Positions 9,392-18,339 of a stretch of 64,000 bases of DNA are shown piece after piece. The notes beneath the pieces are model-generated. The model worked only from the letters and a program-made list of their open reading frames with translations. It was not told the DNA's origin and searched no databases. The first letter of the stretch is position 1. Every line of letters starts with the position of its first letter. The position numbers and the translations under genes are program-made. The stretch comes from Planctomycetota bacterium (GTDB lineage: Bacteria; Planctomycetota; Phycisphaerae; Phycisphaerales; Phycisphaeraceae): the NCBI GenBank assembly GCA_016350165.1, contig CP066225.1, forward strand, positions 2,852,001-2,916,000, read 5' to 3'.

Positions 9392-10072
9392 GAGTTAAAA
9401 ATGCCCCAGTGGGACGGATTATGTTACACCACGTGAGGTTAGGTGGCGAATAAAGTCTTTGTGGAACTGAGAATGTGGGGATTTGGACAAATTGGGCTAC
9501 CCTGATAGTCGATATGCAACTTTTTTCGGTACGTAAAGGTGGATGATAAGTGGAGAAAATTGATATTTTACGCGGAAAATAAGGCTTTTCTGAGATTTTT
9601 GTGTGATCGCAAGATTTCGATGATATGTTTTTCAGCGGAAATGTTAACCGCGTTAAATATGTGTGCAGCGGTTAGATAGACTGTTCAGTCAATATGAGGG
9701 TGTCGCATTTGGATGCAGAAGATTCTTGTGGTAAAGCAGTTAGCAAATTGGTGCCCGCAAATAAAAACGAATGGTCGCGCAGTATGGATAAGTAAGCGAA
9801 ATGGATTTGCCCCAAAACGTATCGGGTAACTATGTGGGGCATGGTTTGTGAGAAGATTTGGGTTAGCACGTTGTTGTTTTTCGCAGATTGCGTGGCAATT
9901 TTGGGGTGGGGTGATAGGTGGGGAGGTGTTATTTGGGGTGGTTCGGAAGCGGGGTTGGGTTGTGTGAGGCTGGGATGTTGGGGGTGCGGTGAGCTTGCGA
10001 GCGCGGGTGGGGCGGAAGTGTTGTGCGTGTAAGGTGATAGGGGCGGGGGGGTGTGTTACAATTTGAAGTTCT
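9392..10072. other. Intergenic gap upstream of tsaB
   Basis: The gap holds the divergent promoters for the YhaM-like gene and tsaB. The plus strand becomes strongly G/T-rich from about 9.4 kb. No gene, RNA or clear repeat was recognised; the small open frames here have low-complexity composition. Confidence 0.5.
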
Positions 10073-10867
10073 ATGTGCGAAGCAAATAAGCCAAATCAGG
10101 TACGCGGTTGTGTGAGCCTGGCGATTGAAACGTCAGGGCGCACGGGTTGTATTGCGGTGGGAACGTGCGGTGAAGTGGGTGATGGTAGTGGCGGTAAGTT
10201 GTTATGTGTCAAAGAGTTGCCACGATCGAGAAGGCACAATATTGATTTGATTCAGAAGGTGGATGAGGTATTAGGCGAGTTAGGGGTTGTAAATTCTGAT
10301 TTGAAAGAGATTTATGTTTCGACGGGGCCAGGCAGTTTTACGGGGTTGCGTATTGGGATAACGACGGCCAAGATACTTGCGATGGTGATGGGGGTGAAGC
10401 TGGTTGAGGTTCCGACGTTGGAAGTAGTGATGTGGAATGGGGTTACGGATGATCTTCAGTTAGAGGTGGGTGATCGGGTTGCGGCTTGCTTGAATCTTAA
10501 ACGCGATACGGTCTATTGCGCGGTGTGGGAGAAGGTGAATCATGGGGGTGAGAATGGGGCGATGATGCGAAAAGTGGTGGACCCCGAACTCCGTGATATT
10601 GCGGATTTGGTTGAGGTTGCGGGTGAGAAGTTGCGCGTGGTTGTGGGCGAGGTTCTGCCTGAGGGAGCGGAAGCGACATTGGTTGAGCGGGGTGTGAAAG
10701 TTTTGAGTGGTGAGGAGGCAGTGGGACGTGCGGCGGTGACGTGGGAAGTGGGCAGGCGATTGGCGGGTGAAGGGAAGTATGTGGATGGTAAGGATTTGCG
10801 GGCTGCGTATATTCGTGAGCCTGAGGCGGTGACGTTGTGGAATATGCGACATGGGCCGGTGAAATGA
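10073..10867 (+). CDS. tsaB: tRNA threonylcarbamoyladenosine biosynthesis protein TsaB
   Basis: 264 aa. TsaB is the non-catalytic partner of TsaD and TsaE in making t6A37 in ANN-decoding tRNAs. The N-terminal ASKHA-fold half is clear: LAIETSGRTGCIAVG at about residues 16-30, then RSRRHNIDLIQKVDEVL and the signature VSTGPGSFTGLRIGI at about 82-96. The C-terminal half is longer than in E. coli TsaB (231 aa). The ATG at 10073 lacks an obvious ribosome-binding site. No neighbouring tsaD or tsaE is seen. Confidence 0.9.
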   Translation: MCEANKPNQVRGCVSLAIETSGRTGCIAVGTCGEVGDGSGGKLLCVKELPRSRRHNIDLIQKVDEVLGELGVVNSDLKEIYVSTGPGSFTGLRIGITTAKILAMVMGVKLVEVPTLEVVMWNGVTDDLQLEVGDRVAACLNLKRDTVYCAVWEKVNHGGENGAMMRKVVDPELRDIADLVEVAGEKLRVVVGEVLPEGAEATLVERGVKVLSGEEAVGRAAVTWEVGRRLAGEGKYVDGKDLRAAYIREPEAVTLWNMRHGPVK

Positions 10868-11465
10868 CCCTGTTAGTGCTTGATGCTAGTGCTTGTTGAG
10901 GGGGAGTGGGGTGAGGTTTAAGGGGTGATTGGGTTACTCAGAAATTTTGTTATTTGTGTGCGCGATTGGGTTGATGGCGAGGTGATTTTGCGCGCACGTT
11001 TAGAGGTGGGTTTTGAACGAAAATTCGAGTGCGTTTAGGTGATGGCCAATTGGTAAGTGGTTGTAGATGATGGGGATGCGAGCGTTTTGGATGTTTAGAT
11101 TCGCATCAATGGGAATGGCTGAAAATGAGGGGTAAATGGCTAAAAACGTACAGAAACGGCGCGTTTTGGGTTGGAAATGGTGAGAAATGGGGTGAAAAAC
11201 AAAGTTTGTTTATTTTCGTGCGCGCTTTTGGAAGTGAGCTACTGAAATAGCCGCTGATGTTAGACGTGGTGTCTATTTTTATGAATGTGTTATGGGTGGG
11301 CCCTCTACGAAGCCGGGCGGGCTATTGCGGGGTGAGTGAAGGATTTGGGTTGAAGATGGGATGGTGGCGCGAGGGGTGATGAGCGGGGGAGTGGTGAGGG
11401 AGGTGTTGTTTCACTAAAGCGTATCGTTGGTTGAAGTGTGGGTGATGTGGTGAGTTGTTTGGTGG
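10868..11465. other. Intergenic gap with members of two dispersed repeat families
   Basis: No gene is visible. The stretch 10985-11235 belongs to a family of related intergenic sequences (GCGCGCAC and GAAACGGCGCG, GGAAATGG signatures) that also occurs near 35.4 and 56.7 kb. A copy of the motif TTTCACTAAAGCGTATCGTT lies at 11406-11430. Confidence 0.45.
11406..11430 (+). repeat. Dispersed motif TTTCACTAAAGCGTATCGTT, copy 1
   Basis: Located between tsaB and the GIY-YIG gene. Three related copies are at 12123, 38090 and 56860, all in plus orientation and all intergenic. Confidence 0.6.
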
Positions 11466-12041
11466 TTATTCTGCGACTGCGATGTGTTTGCGCTTGTCGG
11501 TTCTGCTGATGCGTGCTTCTTTCATGAGTAGGCCGAGGATGCTGTAGCTGAGGTAATCTTTTGAGCCTCCGCCGTAGTCGGATTGTAGGCCGAGGTATTT
11601 TGCGGCGTCGGAGTTTTTGATACCGTTGGGATTGGCTTTTGCTAGTTCCATGACTGCATCTTTAAGAAGGTTTAAGCCCATTTGTGATTTTTCGTAGCAG
11701 CCGGTGGGGATGTTTATTTTGATGCGTTTATTGATGTTGTTTGGATTTGGTTTAACGCGGTTGGTGAGCATGCCGCCATGCTTGCGTATGCCGAAGGCGG
11801 AAATGAGTTCAGCTTCGAGTTTTAGAGATTGTTCTTCAGTGAGATTGTCGGCAAGAACAGTGTGCAGAACGCTGCGGTTGTCGTCATGAATTGCTTGGAT
11901 GAGTTGGCCTTTTTCGGAATCGTCGATTTTGGTTTGATGTTCCCACGCACGGTTGCCAGTGCCTTTACCGATGTAGAAAGGTTTGGCTGGTTTTTCGCGT
12001 GGATCTTTTAAAGCGTAAACATAAAAAGGATTCTGAGGCAT
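11466..12041 (-). CDS. GIY-YIG domain protein with C-terminal helical domain
   Basis: 191 aa. Residues about 5-95 form a GIY-YIG nuclease fold: FYVYALKDP and FYIGKGTGNRAWEH supply the paired tyrosines, Arg and Glu expected, and a second Glu follows (EAELISAFG). The arrangement is closest to LEM-3-like GIY-YIG proteins. The C-terminal part (IKNSDAAKYLGL, YLSYSILGLLM) resembles a winged-helix module often found in nucleases and restriction-related proteins. The target is unknown; DNA processing or defence is an inference. It is a single gene flanked by two copies of the dispersed motif at 11406 and 12123. Confidence 0.75.
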   Translation of the reverse strand: MPQNPFYVYALKDPREKPAKPFYIGKGTGNRAWEHQTKIDDSEKGQLIQAIHDDNRSVLHTVLADNLTEEQSLKLEAELISAFGIRKHGGMLTNRVKPNPNNINKRIKINIPTGCYEKSQMGLNLLKDAVMELAKANPNGIKNSDAAKYLGLQSDYGGGSKDYLSYSILGLLMKEARISRTDKRKHIAVAE

Positions 12042-12122
12042 TTGATATCTCGATGTTATATGTGGTTTTGCTTACATGGTAATCAAGAAAGATGTAGTAG
12101 GAAAACGTTTGCTGTTCATGTG

Positions 12123-12147
12123 TTGTTTCACTCAAGCGTGTCGTTGG
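12123..12147 (+). repeat. Dispersed motif TTTCACTAAAGCGTATCGTT, copy 2 (diverged)
   Basis: Reads TTTCACTCAAGCGTGTCGTT, with two differences from copy 1. It lies upstream of the GIY-YIG gene, so copies 1 and 2 bracket that gene as direct repeats about 720 bases apart. Confidence 0.5.
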
Positions 12148-12291
12148 TATGTCGAGTCATGTCAGTGGTGGGGGATAGCGTTGGATATTTTATGAAAGTT
12201 TTATGTGAAGGTTGGGAAAGAGTGGGTTTGAATACGTCTTGTCTTTTGAGAGTCATTGGTTTTGGATTGTTAATGTGAATGAGGAAATGAG

Positions 12292-14073
12292 ATGGCAGAT
12301 GTTGAGCATACGTTGAAGATGGTTGAGCCTCGGGGTGAGATGGATTTGGGGAAGGGTGTTGCGGAGGTGGTGGAGATGTGGCCTGTGGAGGGGGGGAAGG
12401 ATGATGTGTTGGTTTGGGTGAAGTCGAATCATGTGGATGTATGGGAGCTGGGGGTTTATTACTGGCCTGAGATATTGATGTTGGTGTTTGGGGTGTTGGG
12501 GTTTGTTTATGTTTTGGGGTGGTTGCGGAAGCGATGGAAGTTGATGGATGTGAAGGTGGGTGAGGTGTATTGCAAGGGTTGCGGGTATGTGGTGAATGGT
12601 GATGAGGAAGATGCGAAGTGTGCTGAGTGTGGGAAGCGGTTAAAGGGCGGGGTGTTGGTGAGAGGGAAATGGAAGGTGAGTCGGAAGAGTATGGCTTTGG
12701 GGGTGTTGGTTTTGTGGGGGATGTGTGGTGGTTTATTTTTGGGACAGGAGATTGCGAAGCGTAAGGCGGTGAATGGTGGGCAGACGAATATGTTTTATGG
12801 TGGCTGGAAATATAACAGTTGGTGGAGCGGTGTTGGGGTGAGAGACTGGGTGGATATGCCTGTGGGATGGATGTATGAATTTATGGTTGATTTGCCTGAC
12901 AAGTGGCGGGGGGTGATTCAGTATGAGTGTAGTGAGGTGGGGTATGAGTTATGGGGGTTGAAGTTTGTTGAGGGTGAGGAGGGGGATGGTGGTGCGATTG
13001 AGAGGCGGGTGCTTGCGAAGAGTGGTGAGTTGGGAGGGTTTTCGAAGGAGATTGATGGGAGGGAGTGGCATGTGATTCAGGCGCCGAATGGTGGTGCTTG
13101 GCCTCAATGGTACCCAAGGGGGGATGGTGGTTTGGTTGGTTGGGGTGGGAAGTTGTATTGGTATGAAAAGTCTAACGGCAAGTTAGATGAGTTTGAGATG
13201 GGTGAGAGTGGGTTTGCGCCGACGCTTAATCGGTCGAGTCGGGTGTATGACATTGGCGATGATTTGGTTTTGATGCGATGTTCGGTGTATGAGGACCCTG
13301 ATTACTTTGATGTGAAGGATAAAACGCGCGGTTATAACTTGTTTGATTTTGTGGCGATTGCAGATGTGAAGGAAAAGAAGGTGGTCTATGAGGAGCTGAT
13401 GCTGACGGTGCGCAACGGTGAGAAAATGAAAGAGTCGAAATCAGAGCAAATGACGATTTTGCGCGGAGATGAGGTGTTGATCAAGGATTACGAGCTGGTG
13501 ATTCATCATGGTGGAGAATACATGTATCGATGGCCTAGTGGCAGGGAGCAGATGGCGTCTTCTTTTGGTGATCATCAGGAAGCGTATGCGTGGACGCATG
13601 TGGTGGATGGTGAACGCGTTGCGTTAAAGAAGGAGCGGATGTATCGGTTGGGGCGTGATGCGAAGAAGGATATGAAGATTAATGGGAATAAGGGGGATGT
13701 GTTTGATTTTGGTGGTGGGAGAAAGGTGAGGTTGTTGGGTGATGGGGAGGCGGCAGATTATAAGGATGTAGATGGCAGGGAGACGTGGCCTTGGTATGTG
13801 GTTGTTGAGGTGAGTGATGAGGATGAGGGGAGGCGGGGTGTGAAGCTAAAGTTGGATGATAAGTGGGCTGGCTTGGGAAATGAGAGGGGGAGGAAGTTGG
13901 AGGTTGAGAAGGAGAAGGGGCGTGTGTGGTTGAGTGGGCATGGTTCGTGGACGGTTGTTTATAACAGCAGGACGAATAAGACGGTGGGATATATGCCGAT
14001 GGAGGAAGGGAGGATTTCGGTGTTTGATTTGGGTGAGGAAGAGGAGGGTGATAATGATGAGTCTAATCGATGA
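12292..14073 (+). CDS. Zinc-ribbon membrane protein with large extracytoplasmic domain
   Basis: 593 aa. ATG follows GAGGAA by seven bases. A membrane helix at about residues 60-80 precedes a zinc ribbon (YCKGCGYVV ... CAECGKRL, four Cys in two CxxC pairs at about 95-115), then a second helix at about 132-150 (LGVLVLWGMCGGLFLG). The remaining ~440 residues are probably outside the membrane and contain Trp/Gly-rich strands (GGLVGWGGKLYWYEK) that could form a propeller. The gene at 58222-60063 is a paralogue with the same order. Its function is unknown. Two CTAAY-N5-RTTAG palindromes lie in it, at 13172 and on its stop codon; the stop abuts the stop of the convergent gene. Confidence 0.75.
   Translation: MADVEHTLKMVEPRGEMDLGKGVAEVVEMWPVEGGKDDVLVWVKSNHVDVWELGVYYWPEILMLVFGVLGFVYVLGWLRKRWKLMDVKVGEVYCKGCGYVVNGDEEDAKCAECGKRLKGGVLVRGKWKVSRKSMALGVLVLWGMCGGLFLGQEIAKRKAVNGGQTNMFYGGWKYNSWWSGVGVRDWVDMPVGWMYEFMVDLPDKWRGVIQYECSEVGYELWGLKFVEGEEGDGGAIERRVLAKSGELGGFSKEIDGREWHVIQAPNGGAWPQWYPRGDGGLVGWGGKLYWYEKSNGKLDEFEMGESGFAPTLNRSSRVYDIGDDLVLMRCSVYEDPDYFDVKDKTRGYNLFDFVAIADVKEKKVVYEELMLTVRNGEKMKESKSEQMTILRGDEVLIKDYELVIHHGGEYMYRWPSGREQMASSFGDHQEAYAWTHVVDGERVALKKERMYRLGRDAKKDMKINGNKGDVFDFGGGRKVRLLGDGEAADYKDVDGRETWPWYVVVEVSDEDEGRRGVKLKLDDKWAGLGNERGRKLEVEKEKGRVWLSGHGSWTVVYNSRTNKTVGYMPMEEGRISVFDLGEEEEGDNDESNR
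13172..13186. repeat. CTAAY-N5-RTTAG palindrome, copy 2
   Basis: CTAACGGCAAGTTAG inside the zinc-ribbon gene, read as Ser-Asn-Gly-Lys-Leu. Confidence 0.6.
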
Positions 14074-14077
14074 TTAG
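14063..14077. repeat. CTAAY-N5-RTTAG palindrome, copy 3 (on a stop codon)
   Basis: CTAATCGATGATTAG covers the TGA stop at 14073 and the stop of the convergent gene at 14074. Confidence 0.6.
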
Positions 14078-14529
14078 TTGACTGGGTCGGTGTAGTAGTA
14101 GAGGTTGTCTTGCCAATGGGTGGTGGTGAAGGGGAAGTTGAGTGATTGAGGGGATGTGTTGGGTGAGGTGATGAGGAAGCCGTTGTGGAAGTGGCCTGCG
14201 TGGAGAGGGAGGACGACGGCGATGGTGGTGTTGTTGATGTCGAAGATGGGGTCCCAGCCTGTGAAGTTGAGGTCTTTGAGTTTGATGGGAAGCGGCGGAA
14301 AGTTGGCGAGTTGGTTGCGGTCTTTGCCGAGCTGATTGTTGGCGAAGTCGGTGATGAGGGTCATGTCGTTGGGTGTTAGGCGAGCGCGGAGTTGATCTTG
14401 TGTTTCGATTCTCTGTTGAAGCAGTGGGTATAGGTAGATGATGACGGTGGTCGCGAGGACGAGGAGGATAGTAAAGAGTGCGATGATGGTTTGAATGATT
14501 GTTTTGCGTTTGGTTGATTGTGTTTGCAT
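14074..14529 (-). CDS. Single-pass membrane protein of unknown function
   Basis: 151 aa. A basic N-terminus (MQTQSTKRKTIIQ) leads into one helix (TIIALFTILLVLATTVIIYLY, residues about 14-34), then a ~115-residue domain outside the membrane (NFPPLPIKLKDL, FDINNTTIAVVLPLHAG, YYYTDPVN). I recognise no family. Its first 35 residues resemble the small protein encoded just upstream at 14537-14653, so the two are probably related and co-transcribed. The gene ends on the base next to the stop of the plus-strand gene. Confidence 0.65.
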   Translation of the reverse strand: MQTQSTKRKTIIQTIIALFTILLVLATTVIIYLYPLLQQRIETQDQLRARLTPNDMTLITDFANNQLGKDRNQLANFPPLPIKLKDLNFTGWDPIFDINNTTIAVVLPLHAGHFHNGFLITSPNTSPQSLNFPFTTTHWQDNLYYYTDPVN

Positions 14530-14536
14530 GGGCGAG

Positions 14537-14653
14537 TTATGAATTGGTTGTGAAGATTGAGATGGGGAAGAGGAAGTAGAGGATATAGAGCAGAGCGATG
14601 ATGAGGATGGCGATGAGGGTTTGGATGATGGTTTTCTTTGTGTTGGTTTTCAT
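14537..14653 (-). CDS. Small membrane protein, 38 aa
   Basis: The minus strand from ATG 14653 encodes MKTNTKKTIIQTLIA followed by a hydrophobic stretch to residue 30 and ends FTTNS. The start matches the MQTQSTKRKTIIQTIIA of the next gene, whose ATG lies eight bases past this stop. That likeness, and not a ribosome-binding site, is the reason for calling it. It is probably a stand-alone membrane anchor or a truncated duplicate. Confidence 0.5.
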   Translation of the reverse strand: MKTNTKKTIIQTLIAILIIALLYILYFLFPISIFTTNS

Positions 14654-14831
14654 GGGTAGCTCGTGGGGTTGGGTTTATTGCATGATAGTAGATGGTGTGA
14701 GGTGGGGGTAGTGGGGAATATGTACGAACAAAGGTGGGGTTGGTGTTGTGAAGGTTGGTGGTGGGTAAGCGGTGGTGTTGCCTATGATTTAGGGTGTGAG
14801 ATTTTTGGTTGTGACAGGTATTGGAGACGTT

Positions 14832-15926
14832 ATGAGTAAGCGAGTTGCTTTGCATACATTGGGGATGATGGGGATGGTTTGCGCGATCATTTTGTCTGGT
14901 TCGCTGAAGGTGGTATGGGGGCAGGGTGAGGTTGGTGGGGGGAATGATGTGAGTGGGTTGAAGTATGATGCGCGGTTGAGTGAGTATGCGTATCCGTTTG
15001 AGGTTGAGACGTATCGGTTTGAGTCGCAGGGTTTGCCGGTGGAGATGAGTTACATGTATTTACCCACGGAAGTTGAAGAAGGGGATGATGAGAATTTGAA
15101 GTCAACTGTGGTGTTGCTGCATGGTAAAAATTTTAATGGGGCGTATTGGGAAGGTGTGGCGAGGCAGTTGCATGAGCAGGGGTATGGTGTTTTGATACCT
15201 GATCAGATTGGTTTTGGAAAGAGTTCGAAGCCGGCGGGGTATCAGTATTCGTTTGCGGGGTTAGCGGATAATACGAAGGGATTGATGGATGAGCTTGGGA
15301 TTGATAAGGCGGTGGTGGTGGGGCATTCGATGGGTGGGATGTTGGGGACGCGGTTTAGTTTGATGTATCCGGAGAAGGTTGAGAAGTTGGTGCTGGTGAA
15401 TCCGATTGGGCTGGAGAATTATCTGGATGAGGTTGAGTATAAGGATGTTGATTTCTTTTTGGATAAGGAGATGAAGACGACGCCTGAGGAGATTTATGCG
15501 TATCAGAAAAAGAATTATTACGATGGTGATTGGAATGAGACATATGAGAAGTTGACGCGGCCTGTGGTGGGGCAGTTGCAGGGGGATGAGTGGGAGTCGG
15601 TTGCGCTGGCGAATGCGCGGACGTATGACATGATTTTTACGCAGCCTGTGGTTGAGGAGTTTGGGAAGTTGGCGGTGCCTACGGTATTGATACTTGGGAC
15701 GAGGGATCGGTCGGCACCGGGTAGGGGTTGGCAGAAGGCTGAGTCTAATCGAGAGTTAGGGCGATATGATCGATTGGGTGAGGAGATTGTTGCGGGGAAT
15801 GGGGATATTGAGTTGATTAAGTTGGAGGGATTGGGACACGTGCCACAGGTTGAAGCGCCGGAGCGGTTTATGCCTGTGTTTGTAGAGGTTTTAGAAAGTG
15901 GTGACAGTGGGGGTGAGGGGAATTAG
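14832..15926 (+). CDS. Exported alpha/beta hydrolase
   Basis: 364 aa from ATG 14832, preceded by GGAG at five bases; an upstream ATG at 14796 has no such site. A signal peptide (residues about 1-30, ending VVWG) is followed by an alpha/beta-hydrolase fold: oxyanion region LLHGKNFNGAYWEG, nucleophile elbow GHSMGG, acid in ILGTRDRSAPG and histidine in LEGLGHVPQVEAP. The triad Ser-Asp-His is complete. The closest families are the MhpC/haloalkane-dehalogenase-like esterases; the substrate is unknown. A CTAAY-N5-RTTAG palindrome lies at 15745. The next gene follows within 45 bases and may be co-transcribed. Confidence 0.85.
   Translation: MSKRVALHTLGMMGMVCAIILSGSLKVVWGQGEVGGGNDVSGLKYDARLSEYAYPFEVETYRFESQGLPVEMSYMYLPTEVEEGDDENLKSTVVLLHGKNFNGAYWEGVARQLHEQGYGVLIPDQIGFGKSSKPAGYQYSFAGLADNTKGLMDELGIDKAVVVGHSMGGMLGTRFSLMYPEKVEKLVLVNPIGLENYLDEVEYKDVDFFLDKEMKTTPEEIYAYQKKNYYDGDWNETYEKLTRPVVGQLQGDEWESVALANARTYDMIFTQPVVEEFGKLAVPTVLILGTRDRSAPGRGWQKAESNRELGRYDRLGEEIVAGNGDIELIKLEGLGHVPQVEAPERFMPVFVEVLESGDSGGEGN
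15745..15759. repeat. CTAAY-N5-RTTAG palindrome, copy 4
   Basis: CTAATCGAGAGTTAG inside the hydrolase gene, read as Ser-Asn-Arg-Glu-Leu. Confidence 0.6.
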
Positions 15927-15969
15927 AATGGGGGAAGGTTTTGGTTTGAATGAACGGGAGCAAAATTGG

Positions 15970-16362
15970 ATGAGATATTACTTATTAATGACGGTTGCGA
16001 TGTTTTTATTGAGTGGTTGCGCGATGATGGATTGTGATGAGTTGGATGGTTGGGGTGAGATTAAAGAAACGCCGAAGGCGATGAGTGGATATGAAGCGAT
16101 TCGTATTGCTTATGGTGAATCGAAGGCTGAGGGGCCGAAGGATGAACATGTGCCTTTGGATTGGAATGCGGATTACGTGGGGTACATGATTGAGGCGAGG
16201 TACATTGCAGATGAGGATTGTTGGTGGGTGACGCGTACGAGTTTACCTGCTGCGCCGGATTTTTATATGACGATACAGGTTGATAAGGACGGGAAGGCGG
16301 AGGTTGTGTATCCTTATCCGCTTCCCGATTTCTCGAAAGAAAATATTTTGGAAGAGAAGTGA
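15970..16362 (+). CDS. Lipoprotein of unknown function
   Basis: 130 aa from ATG 15970, nine bases after GGGAG. The N-terminus MRYYLLMTVAMFLLSGC is a typical lipoprotein signal with a lipobox LSGC, so it is predicted to be lipid-anchored. The mature part has YEAIRIAYGESK, a WWVTRTSL strand and FYMTIQVDKDGKAEVVY, which resembles small PepSY/DUF-type domains but not clearly. Longer starts (15898, 15928) would overlap the hydrolase gene and bury the signal peptide. It probably shares a transcript with the hydrolase. Confidence 0.65.
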   Translation: MRYYLLMTVAMFLLSGCAMMDCDELDGWGEIKETPKAMSGYEAIRIAYGESKAEGPKDEHVPLDWNADYVGYMIEARYIADEDCWWVTRTSLPAAPDFYMTIQVDKDGKAEVVYPYPLPDFSKENILEEK

Positions 16363-16367
16363 GTTGG

Positions 16368-17090
16368 TTATTGGTTGGTGCCGAGGGTGCGGAGTTTGGT
16401 GAAGAAAGATGCGAGTTTGTTGTGGCCGAAGATGAGGATGATTGCGGCGGTGGTGTTTGTTGCGCCGTAGGTCAGTTGTGTGTAGCTGAAGTTGAATGGG
16501 GGTTTTGTTGAGGTTGAAGTGTCGAAGAGTTGGGAGATGAATGGATAGATGAATGAGATGAGTGAGGCGGCGCCGATGACGAGGAAGTATGTGCCGAGGA
16601 TGATGAATGCGGTGGTGAGGAATTTTTGTGGTGTGAAGCGAGTGTGGAGAGAGAATGGCGCGTCGGATTTGATGAGTTTTTTGGAGATGTATGGTGCGTA
16701 GATGATGAGGAGGATTGAGATGATGGGTTTGAAGATGGTGGTGGTGACGTGGACAATAGCCATGAGGAAGAGGGGTGATGTGGGCGAGCGGAATGAGGAG
16801 GAGATGAGCATGATCGTGGAGTCGAGGGTGATGAATGTCATTGTGAGGAAGTAGATGGCCATGAGTCGGATGAGTAGTGCGGTGAGTTGTCGTTGTGTGA
16901 TTGCGAATTGAGATTGGTATGAGGGTTCGATGGGGTAGCCACATTCGGGGCAGTCGCTTTTGCGTGAGAGGTTGGTGAGTTGGTAATTGCATTGAAGGCA
17001 TGCGAGGTTGGTTTTGATAGGTGTGTTGGAGATGGTTTCTTTGGCGAGTGCTGGGGTTGGTTCGGTTGATGTGCTGGGTTGCTCGGACAT
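16368..17090 (-). CDS. Zinc-ribbon multi-pass membrane protein
   Basis: 240 aa. ATG 17090 follows GAGG by five bases. A disordered N-terminus rich in Ser/Thr/Pro precedes a zinc ribbon at about residues 30-55 (CLQCNYQL and CPECGYPIE), followed by about five hydrophobic helices (LMAIYFLTMTFITLDSTIML; FKPIISILLIIYAPYI; FIILGTYFLVIGAASLISFI and others). This is the common planctomycete arrangement of a ribbon plus membrane domain with no known activity. It ends six bases from the stop of the convergent lipoprotein gene. Confidence 0.75.
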   Translation of the reverse strand: MSEQPSTSTEPTPALAKETISNTPIKTNLACLQCNYQLTNLSRKSDCPECGYPIEPSYQSQFAITQRQLTALLIRLMAIYFLTMTFITLDSTIMLISSSFRSPTSPLFLMAIVHVTTTIFKPIISILLIIYAPYISKKLIKSDAPFSLHTRFTPQKFLTTAFIILGTYFLVIGAASLISFIYPFISQLFDTSTSTKPPFNFSYTQLTYGATNTTAAIILIFGHNKLASFFTKLRTLGTNQ

Positions 17091-17253
17091 GGTGGCCTCG
17101 GAATAAAAGTGGGTAATGGGTATGTATTGTAGTTGGTGCGTGGTGATGTGGGTAGTGCTGGGCGCAGAAGTGGGATTATGCTGGGGTTGAATTGCAGATG
17201 TGATTATAATTGGGGTTATTCGATCAAAAATTACTGCATAAAGGTTCTAATCG

Positions 17254-18339
17254 ATGAATAGGTCCCGGATTTTTCTTACTTGGGTATTGAGCGGTGTGTT
17301 GTTGAGTGGTTTGAGTTGGGGTGAGTTGACGAAGGAAGAGGTCAAGACGATTAAGTCGCGTGCGGAAGTGATGAAGCCTGTGATTGAGAAGGCGGAGCAG
17401 GGGAAGTTTGATGCTAAGATGGCACAGCAGATTGGGGATTTTTACGAAGAACAGAAAGAATTCGATAAGTCCTGGTATTGGTATCAGAAAGCGATCGAAT
17501 TGGGGAGTGTGGATGCAAAGGTTGAATATGCTGAGATTCTTATGCATGGGCTTGGGCAAGAGCAGGATATGGCTTTGGGGTTGAAGGTGATGGAGGAGGC
17601 GCTGAATGAGGGGAGTGCTGCGGCGTATGGGTTTAAGGGGATGCTTTATTCGTTTGGGCATGGGGTTGAAAAAGATGTGGCTAAGGGGCGGTCGTTGATG
17701 TTGGAATCGATTAAGCGTGGGAATGTTGATGCGATGCGTGCGTATGGGCGATTCTTAATGTATAGGGTGTATGATGAGGTTGAGGAAGCGGCTGAAGATG
17801 AGGCGGTGGTTTATTTGAAGATGGCACATGATGGTGGTGATCGAAAAGCTGCGTACTATCTTGGTTACTGCTATGAGTATGAAATTGGGGGTGCTGAGCA
17901 GGATGTCGAAAAGGTTTTGTACTGGTACGAAGTGGCAGCCAAGAATGGTTCGGCTGAGGCGTTGTATAGTTTGGCGTTGATTGGGTTAAAGCAAAAGGGT
18001 TATACGGAATCAACTGAGGAATCGGTCGAGGAAATGATGTTGCAGAAATCGGCTGCATTAGAGCATACAGAATCTTTATATGAGTTGGGTTGCTTGTATG
18101 TGGATGGGACTGTGCGAAAGGTTGATGGTGAGAAGGCGAAGAAATGGTTGTTTATGGCCGGTAAGAAAGGGCATGAGCTTGCGTATGGAAAGCTTGCGTG
18201 GATGTATCAGGAAGGGGTTGGTGCTGAGAAGGATATGGTGAAAGCGATTGAGTTTTACAAGAAATCAGCGCGGCAAGGGGATCTTAATGCTCAGGTAATC
18301 TTGAGGGATGAGGGGATTTCGTGGGAAGAGGGTGAGTAA
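17254..18339 (+). CDS. Exported Sel1/TPR-like repeat protein
   Basis: 361 aa. A signal peptide (residues about 1-23, ending GLSWG) precedes at least seven Sel1-like repeats of about 36 residues, with cores such as SWYWYQKAIELGSVDAKVEYA, YFKMAHDGG-type and KAIEFYKKSARQGDLNAQ (segments given in part). Sel1 repeats form helical scaffolds for protein contacts. The start ATG overlaps a degenerate palindrome CTAATCGATGAATAG and follows AAAGG by nine bases. No partner is evident. Confidence 0.82.
   Translation: MNRSRIFLTWVLSGVLLSGLSWGELTKEEVKTIKSRAEVMKPVIEKAEQGKFDAKMAQQIGDFYEEQKEFDKSWYWYQKAIELGSVDAKVEYAEILMHGLGQEQDMALGLKVMEEALNEGSAAAYGFKGMLYSFGHGVEKDVAKGRSLMLESIKRGNVDAMRAYGRFLMYRVYDEVEEAAEDEAVVYLKMAHDGGDRKAAYYLGYCYEYEIGGAEQDVEKVLYWYEVAAKNGSAEALYSLALIGLKQKGYTESTEESVEEMMLQKSAALEHTESLYELGCLYVDGTVRKVDGEKAKKWLFMAGKKGHELAYGKLAWMYQEGVGAEKDMVKAIEFYKKSARQGDLNAQVILRDEGISWEEGE

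Noticed and set aside
9672-10032. Small frames of 65 and 66 aa before tsaB
   Set aside because: No ribosome-binding site, Gly/Trp-rich or random composition from the skewed G/T strand.
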